A stretch of 60,195 nucleotides of DNA from an uncultured Clostridia bacterium (GTDB taxonomy: Bacteria > Bacillota > Clostridia > Christensenellales > UBA1242): assembly GCA_945928645.1 (NCBI GenBank), contig CAMENR010000006.1:1-60195 (forward strand), given 5' to 3'. A program made the translations under genes and the position numbers. Below, in pieces: positions 48,517 to 59,329 of the stretch (its first letter is position 1; each line of letters begins with the position of its first letter). The notes under the pieces are model-generated. The model was given only the letters and a program-made list of their open reading frames with translations. It was not told where the DNA came from and did not search any database.

Positions 48517-49880
48517 AAGAATACAAAACAATAAAAGAAATCGTAGGACCTCTTATGCTGGTTGATGGGGTGGAAGGTGCAAAATATGATGAACTGGTAG
48601 AAATTGTCGGCAGTGATGGCACAAGGCTGGGCAAGGTGCTACAAGTGGAAAAGGACAAGGCTGTGGTGCAGTTGTTTGAAAGTTCACAAGGATTGTCTAT
48701 TGCAAAGAGCAAAGTGCGGTTTTTGGGACATGGGCTAAGGCTTAATGTGTCTGAAGATATGCTGGGGAGAGTTTTTGACGGCTTAGGTCGTCCTCGTGAT
48801 GGTGGGGTGGAGATTATACCTCAAAAGCAAATAGATATAAATGGCGAGCCAATAAATCCAACTGCAAGAGATTATCCCAATGAGTTTATACAAACGGGGA
48901 TTTCGGCTATTGATGGGCTGAATACCCTTGTTCGTGGTCAAAAGTTACCAATATTCTCGATGAGTGGATTAAATCACGCTAGGTTGACTGCGCAAATAGC
49001 CAGCCAAGCAACTGTGCTAGGCAAGCAGGAAAAATTTGCTGTGGTGTTTTGCGCTATGGGGATAACCTATGAGGAGTCAGAATTTTTTAGAAAGAGTTTT
49101 TGCGATAGTGGGGCAATAGAAAGGACAGTGATGTTTGTAAACTATGCCAATGAACCAGCGATAGAGCGAATTGCCACTCCGCGTATGGCTCTTAGTTGTG
49201 CAGAATATCTTGCTTTTGACCTAGGAATGCATGTATTGTGTATTATGACAGATATGACAAATTATGCCGAAGCACTAAGAGAACTTGCCTCTGCAAAGAA
49301 GGAAGTGCCAGGGAGAAGGGGATACCCTGGATATATGTATTCTGATTTTGCTTCGCTGTTTGAGAGGGCTGGCAGGATAAAAGACAAAAAAGGCTCGATA
49401 ACTCAGATACCTATTTTGACTATGCCAGAAGATGATAAGACACACCCAATCCCAGACCTAACTGGTTATATAACTGAGGGACAGATAATATTGTCTAGAG
49501 AGTTGCAAAACAAGGGGATTGCTCCCCCTATTGATGTGCTACCTAGTCTGTCTAGACTAAAGGACAAAGGTATTGGCGATGGCAAAACAAGGGAAGACCA
49601 CAGCAATCTTGCCAACCAGTTGTTTTCTAGTTATGCAAAGGGGAAGGAGGCAAAAGAACTGGCAACAGTGCTAGGAGAGGGTGCTTTGAATGAAATTGAC
49701 AAAATTTATGCACATTTTGCGGTTGAATTTGAAAGAAAATTTGTTTCGCAAAGAAGTGATGAAAATAGGACAATAGAGCAAACATTAAACTTGGGTTGGG
49801 AGTTGCTTACTATTTTGCCTGTAGAAGAGTTAAAGAGGATAAAACCAGAATTTATAAAGAAGTATTTACCAAAAAAATAA
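48513..49880 (+). CDS. ntpB: V-type ATPase subunit B
   Basis: [42 protein letters not shown]. Confidence 0.97.
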   Translation: MKEYKTIKEIVGPLMLVDGVEGAKYDELVEIVGSDGTRLGKVLQVEKDKAVVQLFESSQGLSIAKSKVRFLGHGLRLNVSEDMLGRVFDGLGRPRDGGVEIIPQKQIDINGEPINPTARDYPNEFIQTGISAIDGLNTLVRGQKLPIFSMSGLNHARLTAQIASQATVLGKQEKFAVVFCAMGITYEESEFFRKSFCDSGAIERTVMFVNYANEPAIERIATPRMALSCAEYLAFDLGMHVLCIMTDMTNYAEALRELASAKKEVPGRRGYPGYMYSDFASLFERAGRIKDKKGSITQIPILTMPEDDKTHPIPDLTGYITEGQIILSRELQNKGIAPPIDVLPSLSRLKDKGIGDGKTREDHSNLANQLFSSYAKGKEAKELATVLGEGALNEIDKIYAHFAVEFERKFVSQRSDENRTIEQTLNLGWELLTILPVEELKRIKPEFIKKYLPKK

Positions 49881-49901
49881 ATTAAAAGGAGGGAATTTTG
49901 T

Positions 49902-50522
49902 ATGGCAAGACTGAATGTTAATCCAACAAGAATTCAGTTGAAAACACTAAGATCTAGGCTTGTAGTGGCAAAACGTGGACATAAAATGCTGAAGGATAAA
50001 TGTGATGAACTTATCAAAAAATATACTTCCCTTGTCAAACAAAATTACTCTTTGCGGAAAGAAGTGGAAGAAAAGTTAAAGGTTATATTTTCTTCTTTCT
50101 GCTTTGCAAAGTCCTACTTATCCACCAATGAGGTAATGAAGCACTTTATGTTGCCTACAAAAAATCTTTCCTTTGACCTGACCACAAGATTGTTGGTAAA
50201 TGTATCTGTTCCAACTATTTCTACAACAATTAGGGAGGGGGTAGATAGCCCTTATGCAATGTTGGATAGCAACTCTCTTTTTGACAGGCCAACCAAAGAG
50301 TTGTGTGAGGTTATGCCTCAGGTGTTGCATCTTGCAGAGATTGAAAAAACTTGCCAAATTTTGAGTTTTGAAATTGAACACGCAAAGAGGCGAGTTAATG
50401 CCTTGGAGTTTGTGATGATTCCTCAACTGGAGGAAACAATAAAATATATAACTATGAAGATTGACGAGCAGGAAAGGACTAGCAAAATTAGACTATTAAA
50501 AGTAAAATCTATGATAGAGTAA
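49902..50522 (+). CDS. ntpD: V-type ATPase subunit D
   Basis: LNVNPTRIQLKTLRSRLVVAKRGHKMLKDKCDEL. Confidence 0.94.
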   Translation: MARLNVNPTRIQLKTLRSRLVVAKRGHKMLKDKCDELIKKYTSLVKQNYSLRKEVEEKLKVIFSSFCFAKSYLSTNEVMKHFMLPTKNLSFDLTTRLLVNVSVPTISTTIREGVDSPYAMLDSNSLFDRPTKELCEVMPQVLHLAEIEKTCQILSFEIEHAKRRVNALEFVMIPQLEETIKYITMKIDEQERTSKIRLLKVKSMIE

Positions 50523-50548
50523 AATAATTATTTTTTGAGGAAGATTAT

Positions 50549-53500
50549 ATGCATAAGAACAAATTTAAGTTGTCATACATATTTTTGGGCGTAGTGATGT
50601 CGCTTGCCTTTTTGCTGTGTGGGGTGTCTATTGGCAAAACGATCACAGTTGAAGCGCAGGGGGTATCTTATCCTTTGGCTCAGGCTACAACATTGCCAGA
50701 GTCTTACTCTCTGTATAACATTTCTGGCATAACTGTTGAGCAAAATGAGGGCTTGTCATATAGAGTGGGTAACCAGAAAGGGAGTAATATATGTTGGACT
50801 TTTGCCAGCCTAACAGCATTTGAAACTACACTAAAAATGACCAATGTAATTGATAAAAATATGGACATAAATTTTTCTGAAGCAGATATGGCTTATTATG
50901 TTCACAAGGAGGCTCGTGATAGGTCAAGTGTGGGTGGCGGTGCAACGGAATTTGCATATGAATATCTCTCTCGTGGTGTAGGTGTAGTGCAGGAGCAATC
51001 TTGGGAAACATATAATCAAGAGAAAAATTGGGCAAACGATGCCACATTAACTACATATTATGAAAATAAAATTGCATTGTATGGTAGGAATTATCTTCCA
51101 TATGAAGCAAAGGAATACAAATTATTTCCATCTAGAAGTGTTATAAAATTTAATGATAGTGTTGATGGAGTGGATAGTGAAACAACTGAGCAAAAGATTT
51201 TGGAGTTGAGAAACTCTATCAAACAACACATAACAACTTATGGGGCTGTTATGGCATCAATATATATGAACAACTCCTATTATAACAATAGTCTTTATAC
51301 TTATTGCAACAATGACTACTCTACCACAAATCATATGATTGCCATAGTGGGTTGGGATGACAACAAAGAAGACAATCTTGGCAACAAGGGGGCATATATT
51401 TGTCAAAATTCTTATGGCTCAACTTATGGCAATGAGGGGTTCTTTTATGTTATGTATGCAGACAACACCATAGAAGACGATGTTGGGGGATTTATCCGTG
51501 TGGGAGAAATAGATGATTCCGAAGATATTTTGCTATATGACAAAATGGATGTTGAGGGCTCTGTGAACAAAAATCAATTTGTAGTGCTGAACGGGACATC
51601 TTATTCAACAGAATTTTATAACACTCCAAATACATATGTATTTGCAAACGTTTTTGAAAGACAAAACTACTCTGACCAATATATATCCAAAATAAAATTG
51701 CCAACTATCAGTGTGCTTGCTGGCACAGTGTCAAATAATGCGATAACTTATTATACCTCTAACAATAGCCCAACCAATTTCAAGGTCTTTGTTGCTGATG
51801 GGATATCAAAGAGTGAATTAACTTCACTTTCTACTGTGTTCAAGAATAAATTTCCAACAAGCACTGCGATAAAAAACCCATACACTACCGGTGGAGATGA
51901 ATATTTATTTACATCGCAACAAACAGGGTTTTATTGTGTAGATTTGCAAGAGGAAATAGCCCTTAGTGGAGATTATTTTGTTGTGTTTATGCAGGTGCAG
52001 GCAGGGGGATATGTATTTGCAGGGAATAATGCTAGCAATATATCTTATCCAACATATATAACCAGCAATTCTTATGGCACATCAGGATGGGGAGAATATA
52101 AAGTAGGTAGTGGCTCTAGTGCCTATAATTGTGTTTTCCCTATGATTGTAGAAAGCAAGGTTAAGGGCGAAATTCAGGCCTCTGTGCAGGAGGGTAGTGT
52201 CATTGCAGAATATGATGGCAAATCTCACAATCCAAGGGTAACTGTTTCATCTCCACAAAACACAGAGATAGCTTATAGCATTGACGGAGGGGATTATACC
52301 TCTAGCATAAACTTAATTGATGTAAAATGGGGAGAAGATACAAATGGCAACAAAGTTGCAATGCCATATACTATTGCCATAAAGATTTCTGCCAAATTTT
52401 ATCAACCAAAAATTTTGATCTGCCATGTGCAGATAAATCCAAGGACATTAAATGTAATACCAGTTGAGCAAACAATAACTTATGGGGATTTGGATAATCA
52501 AACATTGGCATTTTTGGTAGATGGGCTGGTTGAAGGGGAGGAGGAATACCACACTGGCAGGCTTCAGCGACAGTCTGGGAGCAATGCTGGAGAATATCCG
52601 ATAAATATTGGCGATTTGAAGTTTGTAGAAAGAGGGAATTTTAATCCATCAAATTATTCAATTAACTTTGATGAAACAAAGATTTTTACAATCTTGCCAA
52701 AGGTGTTGACTGTGTTACCAAATGATGTTAGCAAAAAATATGGCGATGATGACCCTGTGTTTGATTATACATTTGAAGGTGCTGTGGGTGATGAAATCCC
52801 TGTTGGAAATATTAGTTTGGAGAGAGAAAGTGGGGAAAATGCTGGAAATTATGCTCTAAACCTTTCTTCAACCTCTAGTCTTTCCAACCATACACAAAGT
52901 GGTTTTTATGCAAGAAATTACACTTTGCAAATAGCACAAGATAGTTTTTTTGAAATTGAGAAAAGAGAACTTGTATTGACTTTTACAAAACAACTTTCCA
53001 AAAAAGTGGGCGAAAGTGACCCTGTATTAGAGTTTGAATTTGACAATAAAGTGGCTGGGGAAGAGCCAAATTATTCTGGAAGTTTGGCTAGAGAAAGTGG
53101 CGAGAGTGTGGGGCATTATCTAATTACTGCAGGAAATTTTTGCTTGATAGATAATTTAAGTGGCAACTTCTTGGCAAGCAATTATTGTTTTAGGTTGGAG
53201 GAGGGATATTTGTATATAACAAACGGGACTCTTGATGCTTCATCATTTGTTTCCAGCAAATCTTCCACCTACAACGGACAAATGCAATATATTGATGTGT
53301 TTGCTGGCGATAGTATGACTGTTTTGTATTGCGAAGGGGAAACTTTTGTGGAAGAAAATAGTCAAACTGAACCAATCGGTAGACTTCATGTTGGCAAGAA
53401 TATGATAACAATCAAATTTTCTATGAAAGATTATGATGACTCTTATGCAACAGTTTTTATAGAAATTTTGCCTGCAACCATTATTGTTACTCCAAAGAGT

Positions 53501-55492
53501 GGTCAATGTGCTATTTATGGGGATACAAACTATACTATACAATACACATATTCTGGTAATATTGCTGGAGAAATGCCAAATTTTAGTGGCTCTTTAACAA
53601 GGGAATCTGGTAGCGATGTAGGGTTGTATAATATTACACAGGGGACTTTGAAGTTGGTCGATTCTGAAACCTTTTGCAAAGAGGATTATGAATTGGAGAT
53701 AGCAAGTGATGTAAAATTTGAAATAGTAAAAAAACAACTAATAGTTGTCCCAACGGGCTCCTTGCAAAAAATGTATGGCAAAACTGACCCAGAGTTGACA
53801 TTTACATTAACAGGTGCTGTTGGAAGAGATGTTGTAACATTCAATGGACAAATTATTCGTAAGACAGGCGAAAGTGTAGGAAGTTATGGTTATGAAATAG
53901 GGTCTGTAACATTGGATAGCGAATGGTCAACAAATTACACTGTTTGCTCAACAATTGAAGGGAGTTTTGAAATTGTTTGCGCAGTTATTAAGATAAAAAT
54001 TAAAGATCAAACAAGCCCTTATGGCAATATCAAAACCAATTATCAATATGAATTTTTGGACGGAACGGAGGGAAATATTTCTTCTAGCGATAGCGCTCAA
54101 GGCATAATAGAATTTGTGTGTAAAGATGATACGGGTTTGCCAATTTCTAATACAACAAGAAGAAATGATGCTGGTTATGATATAACTGCAAAATCAAAAA
54201 ATAGCAATTATGAAGTGCAAGCAACCTCGGCAAAACACTACATTCAATATAAGATGTGTGTTGTAACATTTGAATACATTGATCAAACGGCAACTATTGA
54301 GGTGGAACAATTCTCCAAACTTACATCTGCGCCTAGCGAAATAAACATCTCTGTGCCTGGATATAGGTTTGGGGATTGGCAAATTGGTAGTGTGGTATAT
54401 GATATAGCAAACTATGAAGTTGAAGATGATGTAACATTTGTAGGTAGTTATACTTTGATAACTTATACAATAATATACAACTTAAATGGTGGGGAATTTG
54501 CTGGCGATTATGTCAAAAATTATACAGTTGTTACAGAAACTTTTTATCTTCCAAATCCCACAAGGGAAAGATATATATTTGAGGGGTGGTTTGACAATGC
54601 AAATTTTAGTGGTCAACGCATAGAAAAGGTGGAACAAGGCTCGACTAAAAATCTAGTTTTTATTGCCAAATGGAAAGGGGAAGATTGCTCTATTACAACA
54701 CCAGAAGGGAATGAAAAATTTGCAGTTAGCAGTAGCAAATCTGTTGTGGAGTATGGCTCTATGTATTCATTCTCTGTGGAATTGCAAAGTGGTTATAGCA
54801 AATCGCAAAAGACTATAAAAACATATATAAAATGGTTAGGTAGTGGCGAAAGGGTATTGATTGAAAATGCTGATATTCAACAAGAAGATGTAGGTGATAT
54901 GCCTCTAGACCCAAAACTAACAATCGAATATGAAATACGAGTTAAGGGGAGTTTTGAGATAGAGGTTGAAGGGGTGTCCATAAATGAGTATCAAGTTGCA
55001 TTTGTAGTTGACGGAGAAGTATATAGACAAGAAAAATTAACACACGGAGACAGTTTGCCAGATGACCGTATCCCAACCATTCCGGAAAAACTTCATTACA
55101 CCCAAGTAGAGCCAGTTTGGAGTCAAACAGAGGTAAACAATGTATATTGCGACTTAATCATCAATGCGATATATACCCCAGATGTTTATAAGGTTACATT
55201 TGTATTTGAAGACGGACAAACAGTGGAACAAGATGTTACTTATGGCACAATATGTTCTACTGAAAAATTAAGCGAAGTATATGAGTTAAAATTCTTGGAA
55301 TACTATGAATTTGATGGTCAACTTGATAATATACAAGATGATACAACTATCAATGTTAAGGTTGTTAGCAATAGGCATTTGTTGTATATTGCTCTAGGAA
55401 TAATAGGAGGGATTGCAATAGTTGGAACTATAGTGGGAGTAATAGTTAGAAAGAGAAGACATAAGTTTAATTGGTGGAGTTATAACAAATAG
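50549..55492 (+). CDS. Large surface protein: signal peptide, papain-like cysteine protease, multiple MBG-type repeats, InlB_B repeats, C-terminal TM anchor
   Basis: NQKGSNICWTFAS (Gln/Cys), NHMIAIVGWDD (His), CQNSYGSTYGNEGFFYVMY (Asn); repeats ...YGD.(D)P.F.F...G..GE...(G)L.RESG..(A/V)G.Y; YTIIYNLNGGEFAGDYVKNYTV...FEGWFDNANFSGQRIE; C-term LLYIALGIIGGIAIVGTIVGVIVRKRRHK. Confidence 0.85.
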   Translation: MHKNKFKLSYIFLGVVMSLAFLLCGVSIGKTITVEAQGVSYPLAQATTLPESYSLYNISGITVEQNEGLSYRVGNQKGSNICWTFASLTAFETTLKMTNVIDKNMDINFSEADMAYYVHKEARDRSSVGGGATEFAYEYLSRGVGVVQEQSWETYNQEKNWANDATLTTYYENKIALYGRNYLPYEAKEYKLFPSRSVIKFNDSVDGVDSETTEQKILELRNSIKQHITTYGAVMASIYMNNSYYNNSLYTYCNNDYSTTNHMIAIVGWDDNKEDNLGNKGAYICQNSYGSTYGNEGFFYVMYADNTIEDDVGGFIRVGEIDDSEDILLYDKMDVEGSVNKNQFVVLNGTSYSTEFYNTPNTYVFANVFERQNYSDQYISKIKLPTISVLAGTVSNNAITYYTSNNSPTNFKVFVADGISKSELTSLSTVFKNKFPTSTAIKNPYTTGGDEYLFTSQQTGFYCVDLQEEIALSGDYFVVFMQVQAGGYVFAGNNASNISYPTYITSNSYGTSGWGEYKVGSGSSAYNCVFPMIVESKVKGEIQASVQEGSVIAEYDGKSHNPRVTVSSPQNTEIAYSIDGGDYTSSINLIDVKWGEDTNGNKVAMPYTIAIKISAKFYQPKILICHVQINPRTLNVIPVEQTITYGDLDNQTLAFLVDGLVEGEEEYHTGRLQRQSGSNAGEYPINIGDLKFVERGNFNPSNYSINFDETKIFTILPKVLTVLPNDVSKKYGDDDPVFDYTFEGAVGDEIPVGNISLERESGENAGNYALNLSSTSSLSNHTQSGFYARNYTLQIAQDSFFEIEKRELVLTFTKQLSKKVGESDPVLEFEFDNKVAGEEPNYSGSLARESGESVGHYLITAGNFCLIDNLSGNFLASNYCFRLEEGYLYITNGTLDASSFVSSKSSTYNGQMQYIDVFAGDSMTVLYCEGETFVEENSQTEPIGRLHVGKNMITIKFSMKDYDDSYATVFIEILPATIIVTPKSGQCAIYGDTNYTIQYTYSGNIAGEMPNFSGSLTRESGSDVGLYNITQGTLKLVDSETFCKEDYELEIASDVKFEIVKKQLIVVPTGSLQKMYGKTDPELTFTLTGAVGRDVVTFNGQIIRKTGESVGSYGYEIGSVTLDSEWSTNYTVCSTIEGSFEIVCAVIKIKIKDQTSPYGNIKTNYQYEFLDGTEGNISSSDSAQGIIEFVCKDDTGLPISNTTRRNDAGYDITAKSKNSNYEVQATSAKHYIQYKMCVVTFEYIDQTATIEVEQFSKLTSAPSEINISVPGYRFGDWQIGSVVYDIANYEVEDDVTFVGSYTLITYTIIYNLNGGEFAGDYVKNYTVVTETFYLPNPTRERYIFEGWFDNANFSGQRIEKVEQGSTKNLVFIAKWKGEDCSITTPEGNEKFAVSSSKSVVEYGSMYSFSVELQSGYSKSQKTIKTYIKWLGSGERVLIENADIQQEDVGDMPLDPKLTIEYEIRVKGSFEIEVEGVSINEYQVAFVVDGEVYRQEKLTHGDSLPDDRIPTIPEKLHYTQVEPVWSQTEVNNVYCDLIINAIYTPDVYKVTFVFEDGQTVEQDVTYGTICSTEKLSEVYELKFLEYYEFDGQLDNIQDDTTINVKVVSNRHLLYIALGIIGGIAIVGTIVGVIVRKRRHKFNWWSYNK

Positions 55493-55514
55493 TTATTATA
55501 TTGAAAACAAAAAA

Positions 55515-55585
55515 AAAGAGATACCTTAATAATATCACTCCAGATATTTAATATTGGAGCATAGATAAGGGGTATCTCTTTTATT
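55515..55585. terminator. Bidirectional terminator / long hairpin between convergent genes
   Basis: AAAGAGATACC...CTCCA...TGGAG...GGTATCTCTTT with T-runs on both strands. Confidence 0.7.
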
Positions 55586-55605
55586 TTGATGAAATGTAAC
55601 TGTGT

Positions 55606-55835
55606 AGCAGGTTAAAATAATTATTACAACTAACCATATAACACATTAAAATTGATTTTATAACAAGTTAAAATTATAACTACATAATAAATCAAAAATA
55701 ATTATATAACTGATTAAAAGTAGCGGGATAACAAATCAAAAATAATTATATATCTGATTAAAATTAGCGGTATAACAAATCAAAAATAGGTATAAACAAA
55801 TTAAAAGCAATTTTATAATAAATTAAAAGTAGTTA
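55606..55835. repeat. ~22-bp tandem repeat array (about 10 units)
   Basis: TTAAAA/TCAAAA cores at 55613, 55646, 55668, 55692, 55714, 55736, 55758, 55780, 55801, 55823; spacing 33 then 21-24, mostly exactly 22. Confidence 0.85.
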
Positions 55836-58800
55836 TTCTTGTTTGGTTGCTAGGTCCTTATACATTTGGTATCTTTCTAATGCACAGCGTTTGCTTTCTT
55901 CAAATAATTTTTTTGCGAGTTGAGGAGAAAGTCTTTCAAGTGCAGTATATCTCGCCTCTCCTTTCAAAAATTCCTCATAATCCATACTTGGAGCAGGGGA
56001 GTCTAGTCTAAATGGATTTTTGCCTTGTGTGATAAGCCTTGGATCATATCTATACAGATTCCAATATCCACAGTCTACAGCACGTTTAATTTCGTCTTGA
56101 GCCCCAGACATAGTTATCCCATGGTTGATGCAAGGTGAGTATGCAATAATAAGGCTTGGACCATTAAAACTTTCTGCTTCGCTTATTGCTTGCACTGCTT
56201 GATTGATATTTGCCCCAAGTCCAATTTGTGCTACATAAACATTTTTGTAGGTCATAGCTATCAATCCAAGGTCCTTCTTTGGTGTTCGCTTTCCACTAGA
56301 AGCAAATTTTGCTGTGGCAGAAAGAGGAGTTGCTTTGGACATTTGTCCACCTGTGTTGGAATACACTTCGGTATCCAATACCAAAATATTTACATTTTCT
56401 CCACTTGCTAATACTTGATCCAGACCGCCAAAACCTATATCATATGCCCAGCCATCTCCACCAATTATCCAGATACTTTCCTTTACAAAAGAATTTTTAT
56501 ATCTTTCAAGCACTGTGCCAGAAAGGAGATTGGTTGATAGCAATTCGTTGGATATTTCATAAGATTTTTCGCCATCATCAAAATTTTCAAGCCATGATGC
56601 AAGAAGGGTGGATAGTTGTTCATTTTTGCTGGTTGGAAGGAATTTTTCAACTTCCTTTTTTAGTGCATTTCTAGCGTTTTTCTTTGCCAATGCCATACCA
56701 AAGCCAAATTCTGCATTGTCTTCAAACAAACTACTTGCCCAAGCTGGCCCATGTCCAGCGCTATTTTTTGCAAATGGGGAAGTTGGAGCACTGCCAGAGT
56801 AAATACTGCTACAACCAGTAGCATTGGCAACAATCATTCTCTTGCCAAAGAGTTGGCTGGCAAGTTTGATGTATGGAGTTTCGCCACAGCCTGCACACGC
56901 ACCGCTAAATTCAAAATATGGCTTTTCAAATTGGCTTCCTTTTAGAGTGTTTGGCTTGAAGATTGTTTTTGGGTTTTCTATTCTTTTTGCAAACTCAATA
57001 TTTTCTCTTTCTGCTTCTTCCAGGTCAACACTGTCAACCATTTCTAGAGCCTTATTCTTGGCTGGGCAAACTTTTACGCAATTTGCACATCCTGTGCAGT
57101 CTGCCACATCTATTTGAACCCTAAAATTGTAGCCATTGACACCAAGTGCTTTTATCGTTTCAAAATCACTTGGGACAGATTGTTCATTTTCCTTTACAAG
57201 CACTGGCCTTATAGCACTGTGAGGGCAAACAGCAGAACACATATTGCATTGGATACAATTTTGCTTTATCCATCTTGGGCTGGTTATTGATATGCCTCTC
57301 TTTTCAAAGCGGGAAGTGTTGGTTGGAACATATCCTCGAGGAGAAAATTTGGAAACAGGAAGCTCATCTCCATGTTTGTGTTCAATTATTTTTATAAAAT
57401 CTCTGTCGTAGGCATCAACATTTTTACTGCTTACTTTTTTGTCGTTTTGTTGAGGAGTCCATTTGGATAGGTCATATTCTACTAAGTTTGCAGTTGCATT
57501 TTTTATTGCTCGAATATTTGCGTCAACCACCGCTTGACCTTTTTTGGCATAGGTTTTTGTGGAGGCATCTATAAGCAAATTTTCCACTTTTTCATAAGAA
57601 ATTATATTTGTAAGCTTAAAAAAGCATGCTTGCATTACCACATTTATTCTGTGCCCAAGTCCTGCTTCTTCGGCAACTTTGTTTGCATTGATTACATATA
57701 ATTTTGCCTTCTTATCCTTAAGAGTTTGAACAAAACTTTGAGGTAAGAATTTGTCTAGATTTTCTGCCCCATAAGGAGAGTTGAGTAGGAAAATGCCATT
57801 TTCTTTTAGATCATTTGCCATGTCATATTTATTTACAAAGTTTATGTTGTGGCAAGCAATAAAGTTTGCATTGGTTATCAAATATGGTTGATTGGTGTGA
57901 TTTTTGCCAAATCGCAAATGAGAAATGGTTGCACTGCCAGATTTTTTGGAGTCATATTCAAAATATCCTTGGGCAAAAAGGTCTGTGTTGGAACCAATTA
58001 TTTTGATAGAATTCTTGTTAGCACTGACGGTGCCATCACTTCCAAGCCCAAAAAACTTGCAAGAATAATTTTCATCATTTATATGGAATGATTTGTCATA
58101 AGGCAGGGAAGAATGAAGGACATCATCAATTATCCCCACTGTGAAATCATTTTTCATTTCGCCTTGCAGGTTGTCAAAAACACTCTTTGCCATAGCAGGA
58201 GTAAATTCCTTGCCTCCAAGCCCATATCTTCCATGCACAACTTTTGCATCAAATCCAAACTCATACAATGCAGATGCTACATCTTTATACAATGGCTCTC
58301 CGTCAGAGCCGTTTTCCTTGGTTCTATCCAGCACCGCAATGCGTTTTGTAGTTTTTGGCAATGCTTGCACAAATTTTTCGGATACAAAAGGTCTGTAGAG
58401 CCTTACACACAACACTCCCAGCCCAGTTCTTCCATTTTTGGCAAGGTATTTTTGGGTTTCTTTTGCAGTTTCCACTCCACTTCCCATAAGGACAACTACA
58501 TCAGTTGCATTTTTGTCGCCAAAATATTCAAACAGGGAATAGTGCCTACCTGTTATACTCTCTAGGTCTTTCATCGCACTCAAAACTGCTCTTGGTGTTT
58601 GTCTATAAAAAATTTCGCAAGCCTCTCTGTTTTGAAAATATATGTCTGGATTTTGAGCGGTGCCTTGCTGGTGAGGGGAAACGCTAGACAAAGCACTCAA
58701 CTTAAAAGAGTCAATTTCCTTTTGTGGTAAGATTTTTCGGAGGTCGTCGTATGATATGTCTTCTATTTTTTGGATTTCGTGCGACGTCCTAAATCCGTCA

Positions 58801-59303
58801 AAGAAATGCAAGAAAGGCACTCTTGATTTTAGAGTAGCGATGTGGGATACAACAGCCATATCTTGTGCTTCTTGAACAGTGTTGGAACACAACATTGCAA
58901 ACCCCGTTTGTCTGCAAGCCATAACATCTGCATGGTCGCCAAATATAGACAGTGCGTGGGTAGAAAGAGCCCTTGCCGAAACATGAAAGACAGTTGGCAA
59001 AAGTTCGCCTGCTATTTTATACATATTAGGTATCATAAGTAGCAATCCTTGGCTGGCTGTAAAAGTTGTGGTAAGGCAACCACAAGCCAGTGCCCCATGC
59101 ACAGCCCCAGCAACTCCTGCTTCCGATTGCATTTGGGATACTTTGACTGTATCACCAAATAGATTTTTTTCTCCTTTTGTTTGCCATTCATCACAAGATT
59201 CTGCCATTGGCGATGATGGGGTTATTGGGTATATAACCGCCATTTCCGAAAAGGCATAAGCCATCTTTGCACAGGCAGTATTTCCATCAACAGTTATTTT
59301 CAT
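55833..59303 (-). CDS. nifJ: Pyruvate:ferredoxin (flavodoxin) oxidoreductase
   Basis: YPITPSSPMAE, CIQCNMCSAVCPHSAIRP and CTGCANCVKVCPAKN ferredoxin motifs, ACAGCGETPYIKL, TGCSSIYSGSAP; ATG at 59303 behind GGAGG. Confidence 0.97.
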   Translation of the reverse strand: MKITVDGNTACAKMAYAFSEMAVIYPITPSSPMAESCDEWQTKGEKNLFGDTVKVSQMQSEAGVAGAVHGALACGCLTTTFTASQGLLLMIPNMYKIAGELLPTVFHVSARALSTHALSIFGDHADVMACRQTGFAMLCSNTVQEAQDMAVVSHIATLKSRVPFLHFFDGFRTSHEIQKIEDISYDDLRKILPQKEIDSFKLSALSSVSPHQQGTAQNPDIYFQNREACEIFYRQTPRAVLSAMKDLESITGRHYSLFEYFGDKNATDVVVLMGSGVETAKETQKYLAKNGRTGLGVLCVRLYRPFVSEKFVQALPKTTKRIAVLDRTKENGSDGEPLYKDVASALYEFGFDAKVVHGRYGLGGKEFTPAMAKSVFDNLQGEMKNDFTVGIIDDVLHSSLPYDKSFHINDENYSCKFFGLGSDGTVSANKNSIKIIGSNTDLFAQGYFEYDSKKSGSATISHLRFGKNHTNQPYLITNANFIACHNINFVNKYDMANDLKENGIFLLNSPYGAENLDKFLPQSFVQTLKDKKAKLYVINANKVAEEAGLGHRINVVMQACFFKLTNIISYEKVENLLIDASTKTYAKKGQAVVDANIRAIKNATANLVEYDLSKWTPQQNDKKVSSKNVDAYDRDFIKIIEHKHGDELPVSKFSPRGYVPTNTSRFEKRGISITSPRWIKQNCIQCNMCSAVCPHSAIRPVLVKENEQSVPSDFETIKALGVNGYNFRVQIDVADCTGCANCVKVCPAKNKALEMVDSVDLEEAERENIEFAKRIENPKTIFKPNTLKGSQFEKPYFEFSGACAGCGETPYIKLASQLFGKRMIVANATGCSSIYSGSAPTSPFAKNSAGHGPAWASSLFEDNAEFGFGMALAKKNARNALKKEVEKFLPTSKNEQLSTLLASWLENFDDGEKSYEISNELLSTNLLSGTVLERYKNSFVKESIWIIGGDGWAYDIGFGGLDQVLASGENVNILVLDTEVYSNTGGQMSKATPLSATAKFASSGKRTPKKDLGLIAMTYKNVYVAQIGLGANINQAVQAISEAESFNGPSLIIAYSPCINHGITMSGAQDEIKRAVDCGYWNLYRYDPRLITQGKNPFRLDSPAPSMDYEEFLKGEARYTALERLSPQLAKKLFEESKRCALERYQMYKDLATKQE

Positions 59304-59329
59304 TTTTTCCTCCAAATTATTACAAGAAT

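Noticed and set aside
55606-55835. CRISPR or iteron origin from the 22-bp array
   Set aside because: No spacers, no Rep or cas gene; treated as a tandem repeat of unknown role.
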